Assembly: GCF_002966125.1 (NCBI RefSeq)
Contig: NZ_CP027062.1
Coordinates: 3,086,501-3,150,500 of the forward strand
Origin: Pukyongia salina
GTDB lineage: Bacteria > Bacteroidota > Bacteroidia > Flavobacteriales > Flavobacteriaceae
Direction: 5' to 3'
Length of the DNA stretch: 64,000 bases
The notes beneath the pieces are model-generated. The model was not told the origin of the DNA, did no database searches, and saw only the letters and a list, made by a program, of their open reading frames with translations. Shown here one piece after another: positions 32,769 through 42,284 of this stretch. The position numbers were made by a program, and so were the translations under genes. Position 1 is the first letter of the stretch; each line of letters opens with the position of its first letter.

Positions 32769-34166
32769 ATGAAAAAGAAAATTATTCTCCTACTTATAGC
32801 GGCCACTACCCTGCTTTCTTCCTGTTTTAAAGATAATGACGATGTGCTTCAGGAAGCTTCTACCCTGGATATTCAGAATTTCATCTATCGCGGTCTCAAT
32901 TTCTTTTACCTTTATAAAGCAGATACACCCGAACTGGCGAACGATGCCTTTGCAAACCAGCAGGCACTGGACGATTTTCTCAACACTTTCAATTCACCGG
33001 AAGCCCTGTTCGATTTCCTTATCTCTGGTCAGGATCGATTCAGTATCCTGGTAGATAACTATATCGCCCTGGAAAATGCCCTGGCTGGTGTTACCCTCAC
33101 CAACGGAATGGAATACGGCCTGGTACGCTATCCTAACAATCCCTCTAATATCTTCGGGTATGTGCGCTACGTACTTCCAAATACAGATGCCGCCGCTAAA
33201 GGCCTCACAAGAGGTATGATCTTCAATACCGTGGACGGTACCCAGATCACCGAAAATAATTTCAGCGAATTGCTTGCACCCGACACTTATACTCTCGGGC
33301 TGGCAACTTTCGATGGCACCACCATCACTCCAACCGGAGACAGTGTTCAGTTAACCAAAGCCGAATACACCGAAAACCCGGTTTATGTGACCAGAACCTT
33401 CGATATCCTGGGACAAAAAGTGGGCTATCTTATGTACAACAGTTTTACACGGGATTTCGACCCCCAACTCAATGCCGCTTTTGCCCAGTTCCAGGCAGAC
33501 GGGGTTACAGACGTTATCCTCGACCTGAGATACAACGGGGGTGGTTCGGTAGAAACGGCAAGCGATCTTGCCAGTATGGTTACTGGTCAGTTTAACGGCC
33601 AGATCTTTTATACCGAACAATGGAACGAAGACCGACAAGCGGCCTACGCCAGCGACGGACTCTTTAACCAAACCATCTCCACGGGGGAGGCCATAAACAG
33701 TTTAAATCTTAACCGAGTCTATATCATCACCACCGGGAGAACTGCCTCTGCAAGTGAAATGGTGATTAACGGCCTCGATCCGTATATTGATGTGATACAA
33801 GTGGGTGGAACCACTACCGGTAAATTTCAGGCATCATTCCTGCTGTACGATGCCCCGGCTCCAGATTTTAGCAGAACGCTTGCTAATCCCGATCATACAT
33901 ACGCTATGCTACCGTTAGTCTTTAAGACAGCGAATGCCAATGGAGTGACAGATTTTATAGATGGCCTGGCACCCGATGTTGCCATGGACGAAGATTATTC
34001 TAATCTCGGTGAGCTGGGCGATATGAGTGAACCCCTGCTGGCGGCGGCTCTGGCAGAGATATTCCCATCTCCCTCGCCCGTTAGACCATATCGTTCGGGG
34101 CTGGAAGAAGTTTCCGAAAGCAAAGCTTCTTCTCCTCTGTACCAACTAATGATCGCAGAGAAATAA
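32769..34166 (+). CDS. S41 family C-terminal processing peptidase, lipoprotein
   Basis: From the ATG at 32769 (465 residues) the product has a clean lipoprotein signal with Cys at residue 19 (LLSSC); a TTG 15 bases earlier is less likely. The protease core carries PDZ-like VRYVLPNTDAAAKGLTRGMIFNTVDG, then GQKVGYLMYNSFT, DVILDLRYNGGGSVETASDL and the catalytic Ser segment GRTASASEMVINGL, with the partner Lys in GKFQASF. This places it in family S41 and on the periplasmic side. It is transcribed alone, divergent from the sigma operon, and convergent with the TonB receptor. Confidence 0.93.
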   Translation: MKKKIILLLIAATTLLSSCFKDNDDVLQEASTLDIQNFIYRGLNFFYLYKADTPELANDAFANQQALDDFLNTFNSPEALFDFLISGQDRFSILVDNYIALENALAGVTLTNGMEYGLVRYPNNPSNIFGYVRYVLPNTDAAAKGLTRGMIFNTVDGTQITENNFSELLAPDTYTLGLATFDGTTITPTGDSVQLTKAEYTENPVYVTRTFDILGQKVGYLMYNSFTRDFDPQLNAAFAQFQADGVTDVILDLRYNGGGSVETASDLASMVTGQFNGQIFYTEQWNEDRQAAYASDGLFNQTISTGEAINSLNLNRVYIITTGRTASASEMVINGLDPYIDVIQVGGTTTGKFQASFLLYDAPAPDFSRTLANPDHTYAMLPLVFKTANANGVTDFIDGLAPDVAMDEDYSNLGELGDMSEPLLAAALAEIFPSPSPVRPYRSGLEEVSESKASSPLYQLMIAEK

Positions 34167-34173
34167 ACACCCA

Positions 34174-36105
34174 CTAGTTAAGATCAAGACTAAACCCTAC
34201 CCGCACATTCCTGCCTCGTGCCTGATAGCGGTATAGTTCTTCGTACTCTTCATTCAGCAGATTGGAGACAGCTGCAAATAAACTTATCGTCTCATTAACC
34301 CGGGTTCGAAAATTGAACCCGATCAGGCCGTAACTATCCAGGGTCACACTTTCGCTTTCAAAGGTATCGGGATTGAAAAATATATCTTCCCGCTCTCCGG
34401 TGAACAGATATTTCAATTGGAAATTTGTCCCTTCCTTCAGGCGAAACTGTAGTGAGGCATTGACCTTATGTTCGGGGATTCGTAAAGAAAACCGTTCATC
34501 TACCTGAGTGTTGGTATAATTGGCATTTAGTGTCCATTTTTCTGAAATTTTTGCTGAAGTATTTACTTCTACACCACTCGCATTAAATTCGGTAGCGCTA
34601 TTCCAATATTGAAAAACGAAATTCTCAGGGTCCACATTTACGAAGTCAACGTAATTTTCTTCCCTCCTGTTAAAATACACTACACTAAAGCTAAGATCAT
34701 TTCCGAAGCCATAAGTAACTCCACCCTCGATCGTTCTGTTTTCCTCAGGGATTAACGCCTGGTTTCCATAGATGGGGTCGAATAACTGAAATAACGACGG
34801 AGTTATATAAGCTGTGCTGTAAGAGCCCAATAACTTGATCGTATGTTCGCCCATATCGAATCTGTAAGACGGATTGATCTGATATACCAAATGGCTGTCG
34901 TAAGCACTATGAATATTTACTCGTAGGCCGGCATTTAAATTAAACCCAAAATCTGAAACATAGACAGCGTTTACATATGGATCGAGTATGCTAAAATTTG
35001 CATCTTCAGAATCTGTTTGCTGCTCGAAGGCCACACCCCCGAAGGGTATGGTATACGAATTTATCCTACTGAAATTTCCATTGAACCCCGCTACCAGGTG
35101 AATATTACTACCAAACCTGTGATCGAAATAGGTATCGAAAGTGTAGGCTTTGCTATCGTACTTAGCGGGGAAGGAAGATTCTATCTCCCGCTCTACCCAC
35201 GAATACGAATCGTTAATCACAAACGAGCCGTTTTTATAGGCCCATTTAAAGTTACCGCCTCTGCGCAGCTGTTGGCTGATCGTGCGGTAATCGGCATCCA
35301 TATAACTAAAATCATCAAAATCCGATTTAAACTTATCAATGGCCACAAACTGACTAAGCTGTATCTTCTCGGTAATATTATATCCCACATTAAGCCGGGT
35401 ATTGAACCGGTTATACAGATCACTTTCAAAGGGTTCTGAACCCTCCGGAGCGGCTATGGCCGAGAGCCCATCTGCAAAACGATGAGAGAGATCTAGGGCG
35501 TAGAAAAATTTCCCCGGGCTCCCGTTTACAGATACCTGGTTCTCTATAAGGGAAGGATTAAAATCTTGGTTCTCTGCAGACTGATTGGTGCCTATAGAAC
35601 TTGTCACCATAGCAGAAACATCTTTCTTCCCGCTTTTTTTAGTTCGGATATGGATCACCGCAGTCGCGGCTCCGCTTCCGTATAGTACACTGGAGGCTCC
35701 TTTTAGCACCTCTACAGACGCCACCCTATTGAGGTCTATCAGGCGCAGGTCGAAATCGTTAGCCAATTGGGAGGCGTCATTTAACTGTACGCCATCTACC
35801 ATGATCACCACCTGCCTGTTGCTACCTCCACGAACGAAGTAAGACAGGTTCTGACCTTCATTGCTCAAATTTCCGTTGATCTCAATACCGCTTAGCTCGT
35901 TGAGTAGTTCTGCCAGAGAGCTGCCTTCGTTCTGTGCCAGCATATCGGATGTTATCCTGGCCACAACTTTCCCGCTGTTCTTAACGTTCATTCTCGATTT
36001 GGTATCAATTAGTACGCTGTCCAATTGTTCTACCTTTCCACTTTCCTGGGACCAAAGCGTTGTTAACGACCCCAAAAAGAGTAATCCAATTACAAATTGT
36101 TTCAT
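34174..36105 (-). CDS. btuB: TonB-dependent outer membrane receptor, vitamin B12 type
   Basis: From the ATG at 36105 the protein has 643 residues, the size of BtuB. A signal peptide (ending TLWSQ) is followed by a TonB-box-like VEQLDSVLID, the plug domain (about 45-160: RITSDMLAQNEGSSLAELLNELSGIEI, QVVIMVDGVQLNDASQLANDFDL, and VEVLKGASSVLYGSGAATAVIHI) and a 22-strand barrel ending in RNVRVGFSLDL with a terminal aromatic-rich strand. The cobalamin riboswitch directly upstream and the divergent BtuFCD-like genes support corrinoid as the ligand. Upstream codons to 36207 fall in the riboswitch leader and are not used. Confidence 0.93.
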   Translation of the reverse strand: MKQFVIGLLFLGSLTTLWSQESGKVEQLDSVLIDTKSRMNVKNSGKVVARITSDMLAQNEGSSLAELLNELSGIEINGNLSNEGQNLSYFVRGGSNRQVVIMVDGVQLNDASQLANDFDLRLIDLNRVASVEVLKGASSVLYGSGAATAVIHIRTKKSGKKDVSAMVTSSIGTNQSAENQDFNPSLIENQVSVNGSPGKFFYALDLSHRFADGLSAIAAPEGSEPFESDLYNRFNTRLNVGYNITEKIQLSQFVAIDKFKSDFDDFSYMDADYRTISQQLRRGGNFKWAYKNGSFVINDSYSWVEREIESSFPAKYDSKAYTFDTYFDHRFGSNIHLVAGFNGNFSRINSYTIPFGGVAFEQQTDSEDANFSILDPYVNAVYVSDFGFNLNAGLRVNIHSAYDSHLVYQINPSYRFDMGEHTIKLLGSYSTAYITPSLFQLFDPIYGNQALIPEENRTIEGGVTYGFGNDLSFSVVYFNRREENYVDFVNVDPENFVFQYWNSATEFNASGVEVNTSAKISEKWTLNANYTNTQVDERFSLRIPEHKVNASLQFRLKEGTNFQLKYLFTGEREDIFFNPDTFESESVTLDSYGLIGFNFRTRVNETISLFAAVSNLLNEEYEELYRYQARGRNVRVGFSLDLN

Positions 36106-36215
36106 TTTAATAATAATTAAAACGGAATACAGATGCAGTTTACCTGCGACGATCTTCAGAAATTTTACTTCTGAAGTGCCCAAACCTTTATCCCGAAAGT
36201 TCGACAATAGCTGAA

Positions 36216-36385
36216 TTTGGGCAGGTCTCCTGGCTTGCCTTTTGTGCTACCTTCCCACCTGTTACAGGCAGTGGTTTTGAAGTGGCACAATCACATGGTA
36301 TTGTGACGGCTTACAGTTGCGGGAACAGCTTCGGTTTTTCACCGAATTCCCTTTTAAGAAACACCTGTGGATAAAGTGCTTCACC
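36216..36385 (-). ncRNA. Cobalamin riboswitch
   Basis: On the minus strand the segment runs from GGTGAAGCAC to GCCAGGAGACCTGCC. It contains the core AAAAGGGAA...GGTGAAAAACCG, GCTGTTCCCGCAACTGT, and the B12 box GCCAGGAGACCTGC (36234-36221). These are the diagnostic conserved elements of AdoCbl riboswitches. It lies about 110 bases ahead of the receptor ATG on the same strand. When bound it should lower receptor expression. Confidence 0.95.
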
Positions 36386-36450
36386 AAAATTCGAAACGAA
36401 ATTAAGGATTTAATTCAGACGAAGACGTAATAAATCTGTTATTTTTGGGC

Positions 36451-37611
36451 ATGCGATTAATTTTATTTTCACTTTCCCTGCTAATGATGTTTTCCTGTAA
36501 GGAGATCGAAAATTCTCCTTCCATTGTTAGGGATACAGTTAGTACAAATAGCGTTGAATATGCCGAAGGGTTTTCAATTCATGAAGCCGATAATTTTATT
36601 ACCCTCACGGTAAAAAACCCCTGGCCAGGTTCTAACGAATCGTTTACCTACGAGCTGAAGAAAAAAGGGTTGAGTGAAGAAGAAGATCAAAAAACCAACA
36701 GGCCCTGGCACGACTCCGGCTTCCATAAAGTACTAAAATACCCCGTAGAATCTATAGTGGTAACTTCCACAACTCATATTCCTTCCCTGGATATGCTGGG
36801 CGTTACCGATAAGCTAATTGGCTTTCCAAATCTCGATTATATCTCATCTAAAAATGCTCGCAAGCTCATTGCGGAGGGAAAGATCGTAGAATTAGGTCAA
36901 AACGAGTCTATCAACACCGAAGTACTTATAGATCTTGAACCCGAAATCGTTGTGAGCTTTGCCGTTGACGGTTCGAATAAAACGATTGACAATATTCAAA
37001 AAGCGGGAATCCCGGTGATCTATAATGCAGATTGGACCGAGAAACACCCTCTTGGAAAGGCGGAATGGATCAAGTTCTTCGGGGCCTTATTTGGGAAACA
37101 GAAAGAGGCAGATAGCATTTTTAAGGTTATAGAATTAGAATATTTTGCAGCAATGGAGCTCGCCCGGAAGGCCAAAACCAAGCCTACGGTACTTAGCGGC
37201 GCCATGTATAAAGACGTTTGGTACATGCCCCAGGGCGATAGCTGGGCAGCACAATTTATAGCCGATGCCAACGGCGAATACCTATGGAAAGAAACCGAAG
37301 GCACCGGAAGCCTGTCTATGAGTTTAGAATCTGTCTTGGATAAAGGTAAAGACGCCGATTTCTGGATTGGTCCCGGGCAGTTCGTTACGGTAGCTCAATT
37401 TGAAGAAGCCCATCCGGTATATACCGAATTCCGGGCCCTGAAAAATGGAAACGTATACACATTTACCGCCAACAAAGGTGAAACCGGAGGCGTACTTTAT
37501 TACGAACTCGCTCCCAACAGGCCGGATATCGTACTAAAGGATATAATTAAAATTTTACATCCCGAGCTCCTTCCAGATCACCAATTGTACTTTTTTACCC
37601 AAGTTGAATAA
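36451..37611 (+). CDS. ABC transporter substrate-binding lipoprotein, BtuF-like
   Basis: From the ATG at 36451 (386 residues) the product is a lipoprotein with lipobox Cys at residue 16 (MMFSC). A TTG start 6 bases earlier is disfavoured. The PF01497 periplasmic-binding fold is shown by TTHIPSLDMLGVTDKLIGFPNLDYIS, VDLEPEIVVSF-like NTEVLIDLEPEIVVSF, AGIPVIYNADWTEKHPLGKAEWIKFFGALF and DADFWIGPGQFV. It captures corrinoid in the periplasm. A -7 box TATTTTTG (36440-36447) lies only 3 bases before the ATG, so the message would be almost leaderless if that box is used. The stop codon overlaps the permease ATG. Confidence 0.92.
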   Translation: MRLILFSLSLLMMFSCKEIENSPSIVRDTVSTNSVEYAEGFSIHEADNFITLTVKNPWPGSNESFTYELKKKGLSEEEDQKTNRPWHDSGFHKVLKYPVESIVVTSTTHIPSLDMLGVTDKLIGFPNLDYISSKNARKLIAEGKIVELGQNESINTEVLIDLEPEIVVSFAVDGSNKTIDNIQKAGIPVIYNADWTEKHPLGKAEWIKFFGALFGKQKEADSIFKVIELEYFAAMELARKAKTKPTVLSGAMYKDVWYMPQGDSWAAQFIADANGEYLWKETEGTGSLSMSLESVLDKGKDADFWIGPGQFVTVAQFEEAHPVYTEFRALKNGNVYTFTANKGETGGVLYYELAPNRPDIVLKDIIKILHPELLPDHQLYFFTQVE

Positions 37612-38642
37612 TGGAAACCCGTAGATCATATAAGCTTTGGTTTATCGTACTAATATTGGTGCTGCTCATATTCTTCCTTCTGAATATAAGCCTGGGATCT
37701 GTGCGTATTCCATTTGCCGATGTGATCTCTTCCCTTACCGCTCAAGGTGCTTCGAAGTCAACCTGGGAATATATTATTATAGAGTATCGCCTGCCAAAAG
37801 CCCTTACTGCGATTCTGGCAGGTAGCGGTCTCGCGGTTAGTGGTCTCCTTATGCAAACGCTGTTCCGCAATCCCCTGGCAGGACCCTTCGTACTTGGATT
37901 GAGCAGTGGAGCCAGCCTTGGGGTGGCATTGCTCATACTGGGCGCAGGAGCCTTTGGCGGATTTATGGGCAGTTTGTTGCTCAGCCAATGGAGCCTTGTA
38001 ATCGCATCGGCGCTGGGAAGTTTCCTGGTATTACTTGCCGTGCTCGCCGTAACGCTGCACGTAAAAGATAGTATGGCTATATTAATAATAGGACTGATGT
38101 TTGGGAGTGTGACCGCTGCAGTTGTGGCCGTACTTTCGTATTTCAGTACAGCCGAAAAACTTCAGCAATATATTTTCTGGAGTTTTGGGAGCCTTGGAGA
38201 CCAGTCCTGGCCGGGTATTATTATCCTGGCACTCTGTTGTGTCCTTGGGGTGCTGATAGCATTTTTTAGCTGTAAATCACTCAATGCCTTACTGTTAGGA
38301 GAGAATTATGCGAAAAGTATGGGGCTTCGTATAAAAAGAACAACTTTGTTTATCATCCTGGCCACAAGCATCCTGGCGGGAGGAATCACGGCCTTTGCCG
38401 GACCCATCGCCTTTGTAGGCCTCGCTGTACCTCATTTAACCAGGCAGTTGTTCACCACCTCCAATCATTTTGTCCTGCTTCCTGCAGTTCTGCTTACCGG
38501 TGCTATTTTAATGCTTATCTGCGATACCGTTGCACAACTTCCATTCAATGAAGCCACATTGCCCATTAATGCCATCACTTCATTGATTGGTGCTCCGGTT
38601 GTGATTTGGTTACTAGTTCGGAAACGTAAATTATTATTTTAA
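37611..38642 (+). CDS. FecCD-family ABC transporter permease, BtuC-like
   Basis: A protein of 343 residues with about ten membrane helices. Family signatures are EYRLPKALTAILAGSGLAVSGLLMQTLFRNPLAGPFVLGLSSGASLG (read in parts), GENYAKSMGLRIKR before the coupling region, and GPIAFVGLAVPHLTRQL. It starts at the last base of the binding-protein gene and ends at the first base of the ATPase gene, so the three are translationally coupled. It forms the membrane channel of the presumed B12 importer. Confidence 0.95.
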   Translation: METRRSYKLWFIVLILVLLIFFLLNISLGSVRIPFADVISSLTAQGASKSTWEYIIIEYRLPKALTAILAGSGLAVSGLLMQTLFRNPLAGPFVLGLSSGASLGVALLILGAGAFGGFMGSLLLSQWSLVIASALGSFLVLLAVLAVTLHVKDSMAILIIGLMFGSVTAAVVAVLSYFSTAEKLQQYIFWSFGSLGDQSWPGIIILALCCVLGVLIAFFSCKSLNALLLGENYAKSMGLRIKRTTLFIILATSILAGGITAFAGPIAFVGLAVPHLTRQLFTTSNHFVLLPAVLLTGAILMLICDTVAQLPFNEATLPINAITSLIGAPVVIWLLVRKRKLLF

Positions 38643-39436
38643 TGACTTCGGAAAGTAAGCATATCGCCATTGCTGTAAACGATCTTTCGATAGGATACTT
38701 CCGAAGGAAAAAAGCCCTTGCCGTAGCCAAGCCTATTAATTTCAGCATTGAAAGTGGTAATCTAATTGCTCTGGTAGGTGCCAATGGGATAGGGAAATCT
38801 ACATTACTGAGAACCCTCTCCGGGATGCAGGCAAAACTAAAGGGAAGTATAAAGATCTGTGGTAAGGAACTATCCGGCTATTCCAGCCTTGAACGTGCAA
38901 CACAGCTTAGTGTGGTTCTTACCGAAGCACCGGCTTCCGGGAATCTTACCGTAAGAGAATTGGTTTCATTGGGCCGGCAACCGTACACAGGGAGTTTTGG
39001 ATTTTTATCTGAAAAGGATAAGGAAATGATCGATAATGCCCTTAGCACCACCGAAACTACCCCACTCGAGAACAGAAAATGCTATGAGCTTAGCGACGGA
39101 CAAATGCAGCGTGTGGTAATAGCACGGGCCCTGGCGCAGGACACTCCGCTGATCTTCTTAGACGAACCTACTACACATTTAGACCTGTACCACCGGGCGT
39201 ACATATTAAAATTACTGAAAAGACTCACTTCCGAAAATGGAAAGACAGTACTTTTTTCAACCCATGAGATCGATCTTGGCATACAACTGGCCGATGTAAT
39301 GCTCGTCATGGATGATTTGGGCATTCATCAGGGTTCTCCGCAACAGCTAATCGAGGATGGAAAGTTTAATAACCTCTTCCCCGAGGATACCATAGAATTT
39401 GACGCTTCCAACGGTCGGTTTACCATTAAGAATTAA
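38642..39436 (+). CDS. ABC transporter ATP-binding protein, BtuD-like
   Basis: A protein of 264 residues. Walker A is GANGIGKST, the ABC signature LSDGQMQRV, Walker B LIFLDEPTTHLDL and the switch His is in FSTHEIDL. It powers the permease encoded just upstream. It is the third gene of the binding protein-permease-ATPase operon, which is divergent from the receptor and riboswitch. The riboswitch lies on the other strand, so it does not control this operon directly. Confidence 0.95.
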   Translation: MTSESKHIAIAVNDLSIGYFRRKKALAVAKPINFSIESGNLIALVGANGIGKSTLLRTLSGMQAKLKGSIKICGKELSGYSSLERATQLSVVLTEAPASGNLTVRELVSLGRQPYTGSFGFLSEKDKEMIDNALSTTETTPLENRKCYELSDGQMQRVVIARALAQDTPLIFLDEPTTHLDLYHRAYILKLLKRLTSENGKTVLFSTHEIDLGIQLADVMLVMDDLGIHQGSPQQLIEDGKFNNLFPEDTIEFDASNGRFTIKN

Positions 39437-39485
39437 TTATCTTTGAAATTAAGATTTCTAATTCCCGCTTATACCCTACACACAC

Positions 39486-40802
39486 ATGAGTGAAACCTTT
39501 CTATTTTTATTATTAGCCGGTATATGTTTGCTTATTGGAGCTTTTATTGGCAACCTTATCTCTCGCCTAAAACAAAAGGCCGAGACAGGGAAAATGGAAG
39601 AACGGCTGGACCAATCGCAATTACAGCAGGAACGATTACAGGAGCGACTTGAAAATATCTTGAACGAACGCGAACAGATAAGGAAGGAAAAAGAATTTCT
39701 GAATAGTGAATTAGTTAGGCGTAATACCGAATTCGAAAACCTGGAAATAAAAAACAGGGAACAAAAGGAGGAAGTAGAAAAACTCCAGGAGAAATTCACC
39801 AAGGAATTCGAGAATCTTGCCAACAAGATCCTCGATGAAAAGTCGAGCAAGTTTACCAAACAGAATAGAGAGAACCTGGAGATCCTTCTCAACCCACTGC
39901 AAGAAAAAATAAAGACCTTCGAAAAGAAGGTAGAAGACAGCAACAAGGAAAGCGTAGGGCGGCACAGTGAGCTTAAAGAGCAGTTAAAACACCTTTCCGA
40001 ATTAAACAGGCAGATAAGTAAGGAGGCCGACAATCTTACAAAAGCCCTTAAAGGAGATTCTAAGATGCAGGGAAACTGGGGAGAGCTAATTCTTACGCGT
40101 ATCCTGGAAAAATCCGGACTCGAAAAAGGCCGGGAATATACCATTCAGGATAGCCACACCAATTCCCAGGGAAAAAGACTTCAAACAGATGTACTTATTC
40201 ATCTGCCAGACGGGAAGAAGATGATCGTGGATAGTAAGGTTTCCCTGGTGGATTTCGAACGCTTTGTTTCCGAAGAAGATGAAGAGCTGAAACAAGGTCA
40301 TTTAAAAAAACACATCGCTTCCATTAAGAAACATGTTGAGGACCTTAGCAATAAACAGTACCAATACCTCATGGATGAAAGCCCCGATACCGTTTTTATG
40401 TTTGTTCCTATTGAGCCCGCATTTGCGATTGCCGCTGCCAACGAACCTAATATTTACGAAGAAGCTTTTAACAAACAGATCATAATCGTTACTCCCTCTA
40501 CCCTGCTTGCAGCACTTCGCCTGGTAGATAACCTCTGGCAGAACGACCGCCAAACACAGAACGCCCTGGCCATCGCTAAAGAGGCAGGAGCGCTATACGA
40601 TTCCTTTACAAATCTAACCGATGAGCTAATAAAAGTAGGTAAGCAGATTGGGACGGTGCAGGGCACTTACGAAAGCGCCATGAAAAAGCTTACCGGCCGC
40701 GGTAACCTCATCCGAAGGGTTGAAAACCTGAAAAAACTGGGGGCTAAAGCGAGTAAACATATAGATGAGAAACTCCTCAAACGGGCCGAGGAGGAAGATT
40801 GA
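39486..40802 (+). CDS. rmuC: DNA recombination protein RmuC
   Basis: A protein of 438 residues. A membrane helix at about 4-24 is followed by a long coiled coil (about 32-190) and the RmuC nuclease-like core: GNWGELILTRILEKSGLEKGREY, RLQTDVLIHLPDGKKMIVDSKVSL, VDLSNKQYQYL-like DLSNKQYQYLMDESPDTVFMFVPIEPAF and IIIVTPSTLLAALRLV. RmuC proteins limit DNA inversions between short repeats and are related to restriction-nuclease folds. It is followed by the thioesterase gene with a 19-base gap. Confidence 0.94.
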   Translation: MSETFLFLLLAGICLLIGAFIGNLISRLKQKAETGKMEERLDQSQLQQERLQERLENILNEREQIRKEKEFLNSELVRRNTEFENLEIKNREQKEEVEKLQEKFTKEFENLANKILDEKSSKFTKQNRENLEILLNPLQEKIKTFEKKVEDSNKESVGRHSELKEQLKHLSELNRQISKEADNLTKALKGDSKMQGNWGELILTRILEKSGLEKGREYTIQDSHTNSQGKRLQTDVLIHLPDGKKMIVDSKVSLVDFERFVSEEDEELKQGHLKKHIASIKKHVEDLSNKQYQYLMDESPDTVFMFVPIEPAFAIAAANEPNIYEEAFNKQIIIVTPSTLLAALRLVDNLWQNDRQTQNALAIAKEAGALYDSFTNLTDELIKVGKQIGTVQGTYESAMKKLTGRGNLIRRVENLKKLGAKASKHIDEKLLKRAEEED

Positions 40803-40821
40803 ACAGAAACAGCCCGAGCAC

Positions 40822-41373
40822 ATGGAAACCATATTTAAAAAAATAGAAGAATCACAGGTTACTTTTTCCGAATTAATGCTGCCTTCGCATACCAATTTCA
40901 ACGGAAAGATCCACGGTGGTTATATCCTTTCCCTAATGGACCAGATCGCTTTTGCCTGTGCCTCTAAACACAGCAAGAATTATTGTGTCACCGCCTCGGT
41001 AGAGACCGTGAACTTCTTAAATCCGATCGAGGTAGGAGAACTGGTTGTGATGAAGGCTTCGGTTAATTATGTGGGTAGAACCAGTATGATCATAGGGATT
41101 CGTGTGGAAGCGGAAAACATACATACCGGGCATACGAAACATTGTAATTCTTCTTATTTCACTATGGTGGCGAAGGACGAAGCCGGGAACAATATTACGG
41201 TGCCCGGGCTCGAACTGCGATCCGATGAAGAAGTAAGGCGATTTATCCGTAGTGCTAAAGAATTGCGCACAAAACGAGACAGGAAGCATATCTTTCACGA
41301 TACAAATTTTGTTGTAAAAGACTATTTAGAGGAACTGAAGGATCATAGAGTGATCTTGTCTTACGATCTCTAA
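40822..41373 (+). CDS. Acyl-CoA thioesterase (hotdog fold)
   Basis: From the ATG at 40822 the protein has 183 residues; an earlier start at 40765 would overlap rmuC and adds unrelated codons. It shows FPSHTNFNGKIHGGYILSLMDQIAFACASKH (starting LPSHTN), with the Asn/His/Gly/Gly and Asp catalytic segment of ACOT hotdog enzymes, and VETVNFLNPIEVGELVVMKASVNYVGRTSM. It hydrolyses acyl-CoA esters in the cytoplasm, as hexamers in known homologues. Chain-length preference cannot be told. Confidence 0.92.
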   Translation: METIFKKIEESQVTFSELMLPSHTNFNGKIHGGYILSLMDQIAFACASKHSKNYCVTASVETVNFLNPIEVGELVVMKASVNYVGRTSMIIGIRVEAENIHTGHTKHCNSSYFTMVAKDEAGNNITVPGLELRSDEEVRRFIRSAKELRTKRDRKHIFHDTNFVVKDYLEELKDHRVILSYDL

Positions 41374-41396
41374 TGCGAACAACAGGGCACCGAATC

Positions 41397-42284
41397 CTAA
41401 AACACCCGGCTTAAATTAAATCCGAAATAAAAATCTCCATCACCCCAGTCTCCTGCACCGCGGATTATAAATCCGTCCTCGAACATGGGTTGTGCATTGG
41501 TAAAATGCATCTGGAATACATGTCCTCCGGTTTCCAGGTCGACCCCTACCGAGAACGGATTTTTAAAATTTGAGTTGTCATTTCGGTTTAGATGTAGCCC
41601 ATAATCCATATTTATACTCCAGCGAGTAGTTAATTTATATCGGCCACCCAATCCCAATGCAAACTGGTCGTTTTTTTCATCGAAATTAAGAGAGCTGTCG
41701 TCTGCAAGTACCACTACACTGCGTGTAGCCAGGTTCTCATGAATATACGTGGGGGCTATTAATAGTGAAAGCTTGTTTGAAACTTTCCTTGAAACAAGTG
41801 CCTGAGAGGTATAAGTAAGGCGATCACTAAATTCGAAATTAGTGAACATATCTTCGTCTAGCCCGGTGTTTATCGTCACTAAATTGTAACCCACAACCGT
41901 TAGGGGAAACCCATCCTTCTGTTGCCCGATGATCCTGTATTTAACATGAGCGCCGTAGGTTTTTTGGAGCGAACTTCGGGCGACACCAAGATTTAGCCAG
42001 TCGTTAAGTCCGTATATAAATTTAAGTTGTGTGACGGCCTCATCCAGGCCAAAAAGATCATCGAAACCATTTTTTACGGTACCAAACCGGTGAGATACGA
42101 TAAAATAGAAATCTTTTTTATGTGCCAGCTTAGTAGATTCGAAATTAACCACCTTGAGTCCCTTAAAGGCTGCATCGACCGTTTTGTCTTCAACAACCTC
42201 ACTTTCCAGGGCATCGAGCAGGTCATCCTGGGCGAATCCAACCAGTGGCAGTAGTATAAATAATACAAGATATTTTAGTTTCAT
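41397..42284 (-). CDS. DUF5777 outer-membrane beta-barrel protein
   Basis: The ATG at 42284 is used (295 residues), because it forms TGATG with the stop of the OB-fold gene upstream and opens a signal peptide (ending VGFAQ). The remainder is a beta-barrel with alternating aromatic strands: DFYFIVSHRFGTV, LGVARSSLQKTYGAHVKYRI, FALGLGGRYKL and the C-terminal DFYFGFNLSRVF ending in Phe. This matches DUF5777. It closes a cluster of periplasmic redox-type proteins. The barrel's role is unknown. Confidence 0.9.
   Translation of the reverse strand: MKLKYLVLFILLPLVGFAQDDLLDALESEVVEDKTVDAAFKGLKVVNFESTKLAHKKDFYFIVSHRFGTVKNGFDDLFGLDEAVTQLKFIYGLNDWLNLGVARSSLQKTYGAHVKYRIIGQQKDGFPLTVVGYNLVTINTGLDEDMFTNFEFSDRLTYTSQALVSRKVSNKLSLLIAPTYIHENLATRSVVVLADDSSLNFDEKNDQFALGLGGRYKLTTRWSINMDYGLHLNRNDNSNFKNPFSVGVDLETGGHVFQMHFTNAQPMFEDGFIIRGAGDWGDGDFYFGFNLSRVF

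Noticed and set aside
39476-40144. Minus-strand frame of 222 codons opposite rmuC
   Set aside because: Its Ser/Phe/Leu-rich composition mirrors the charged coiled coil of RmuC on the other strand.
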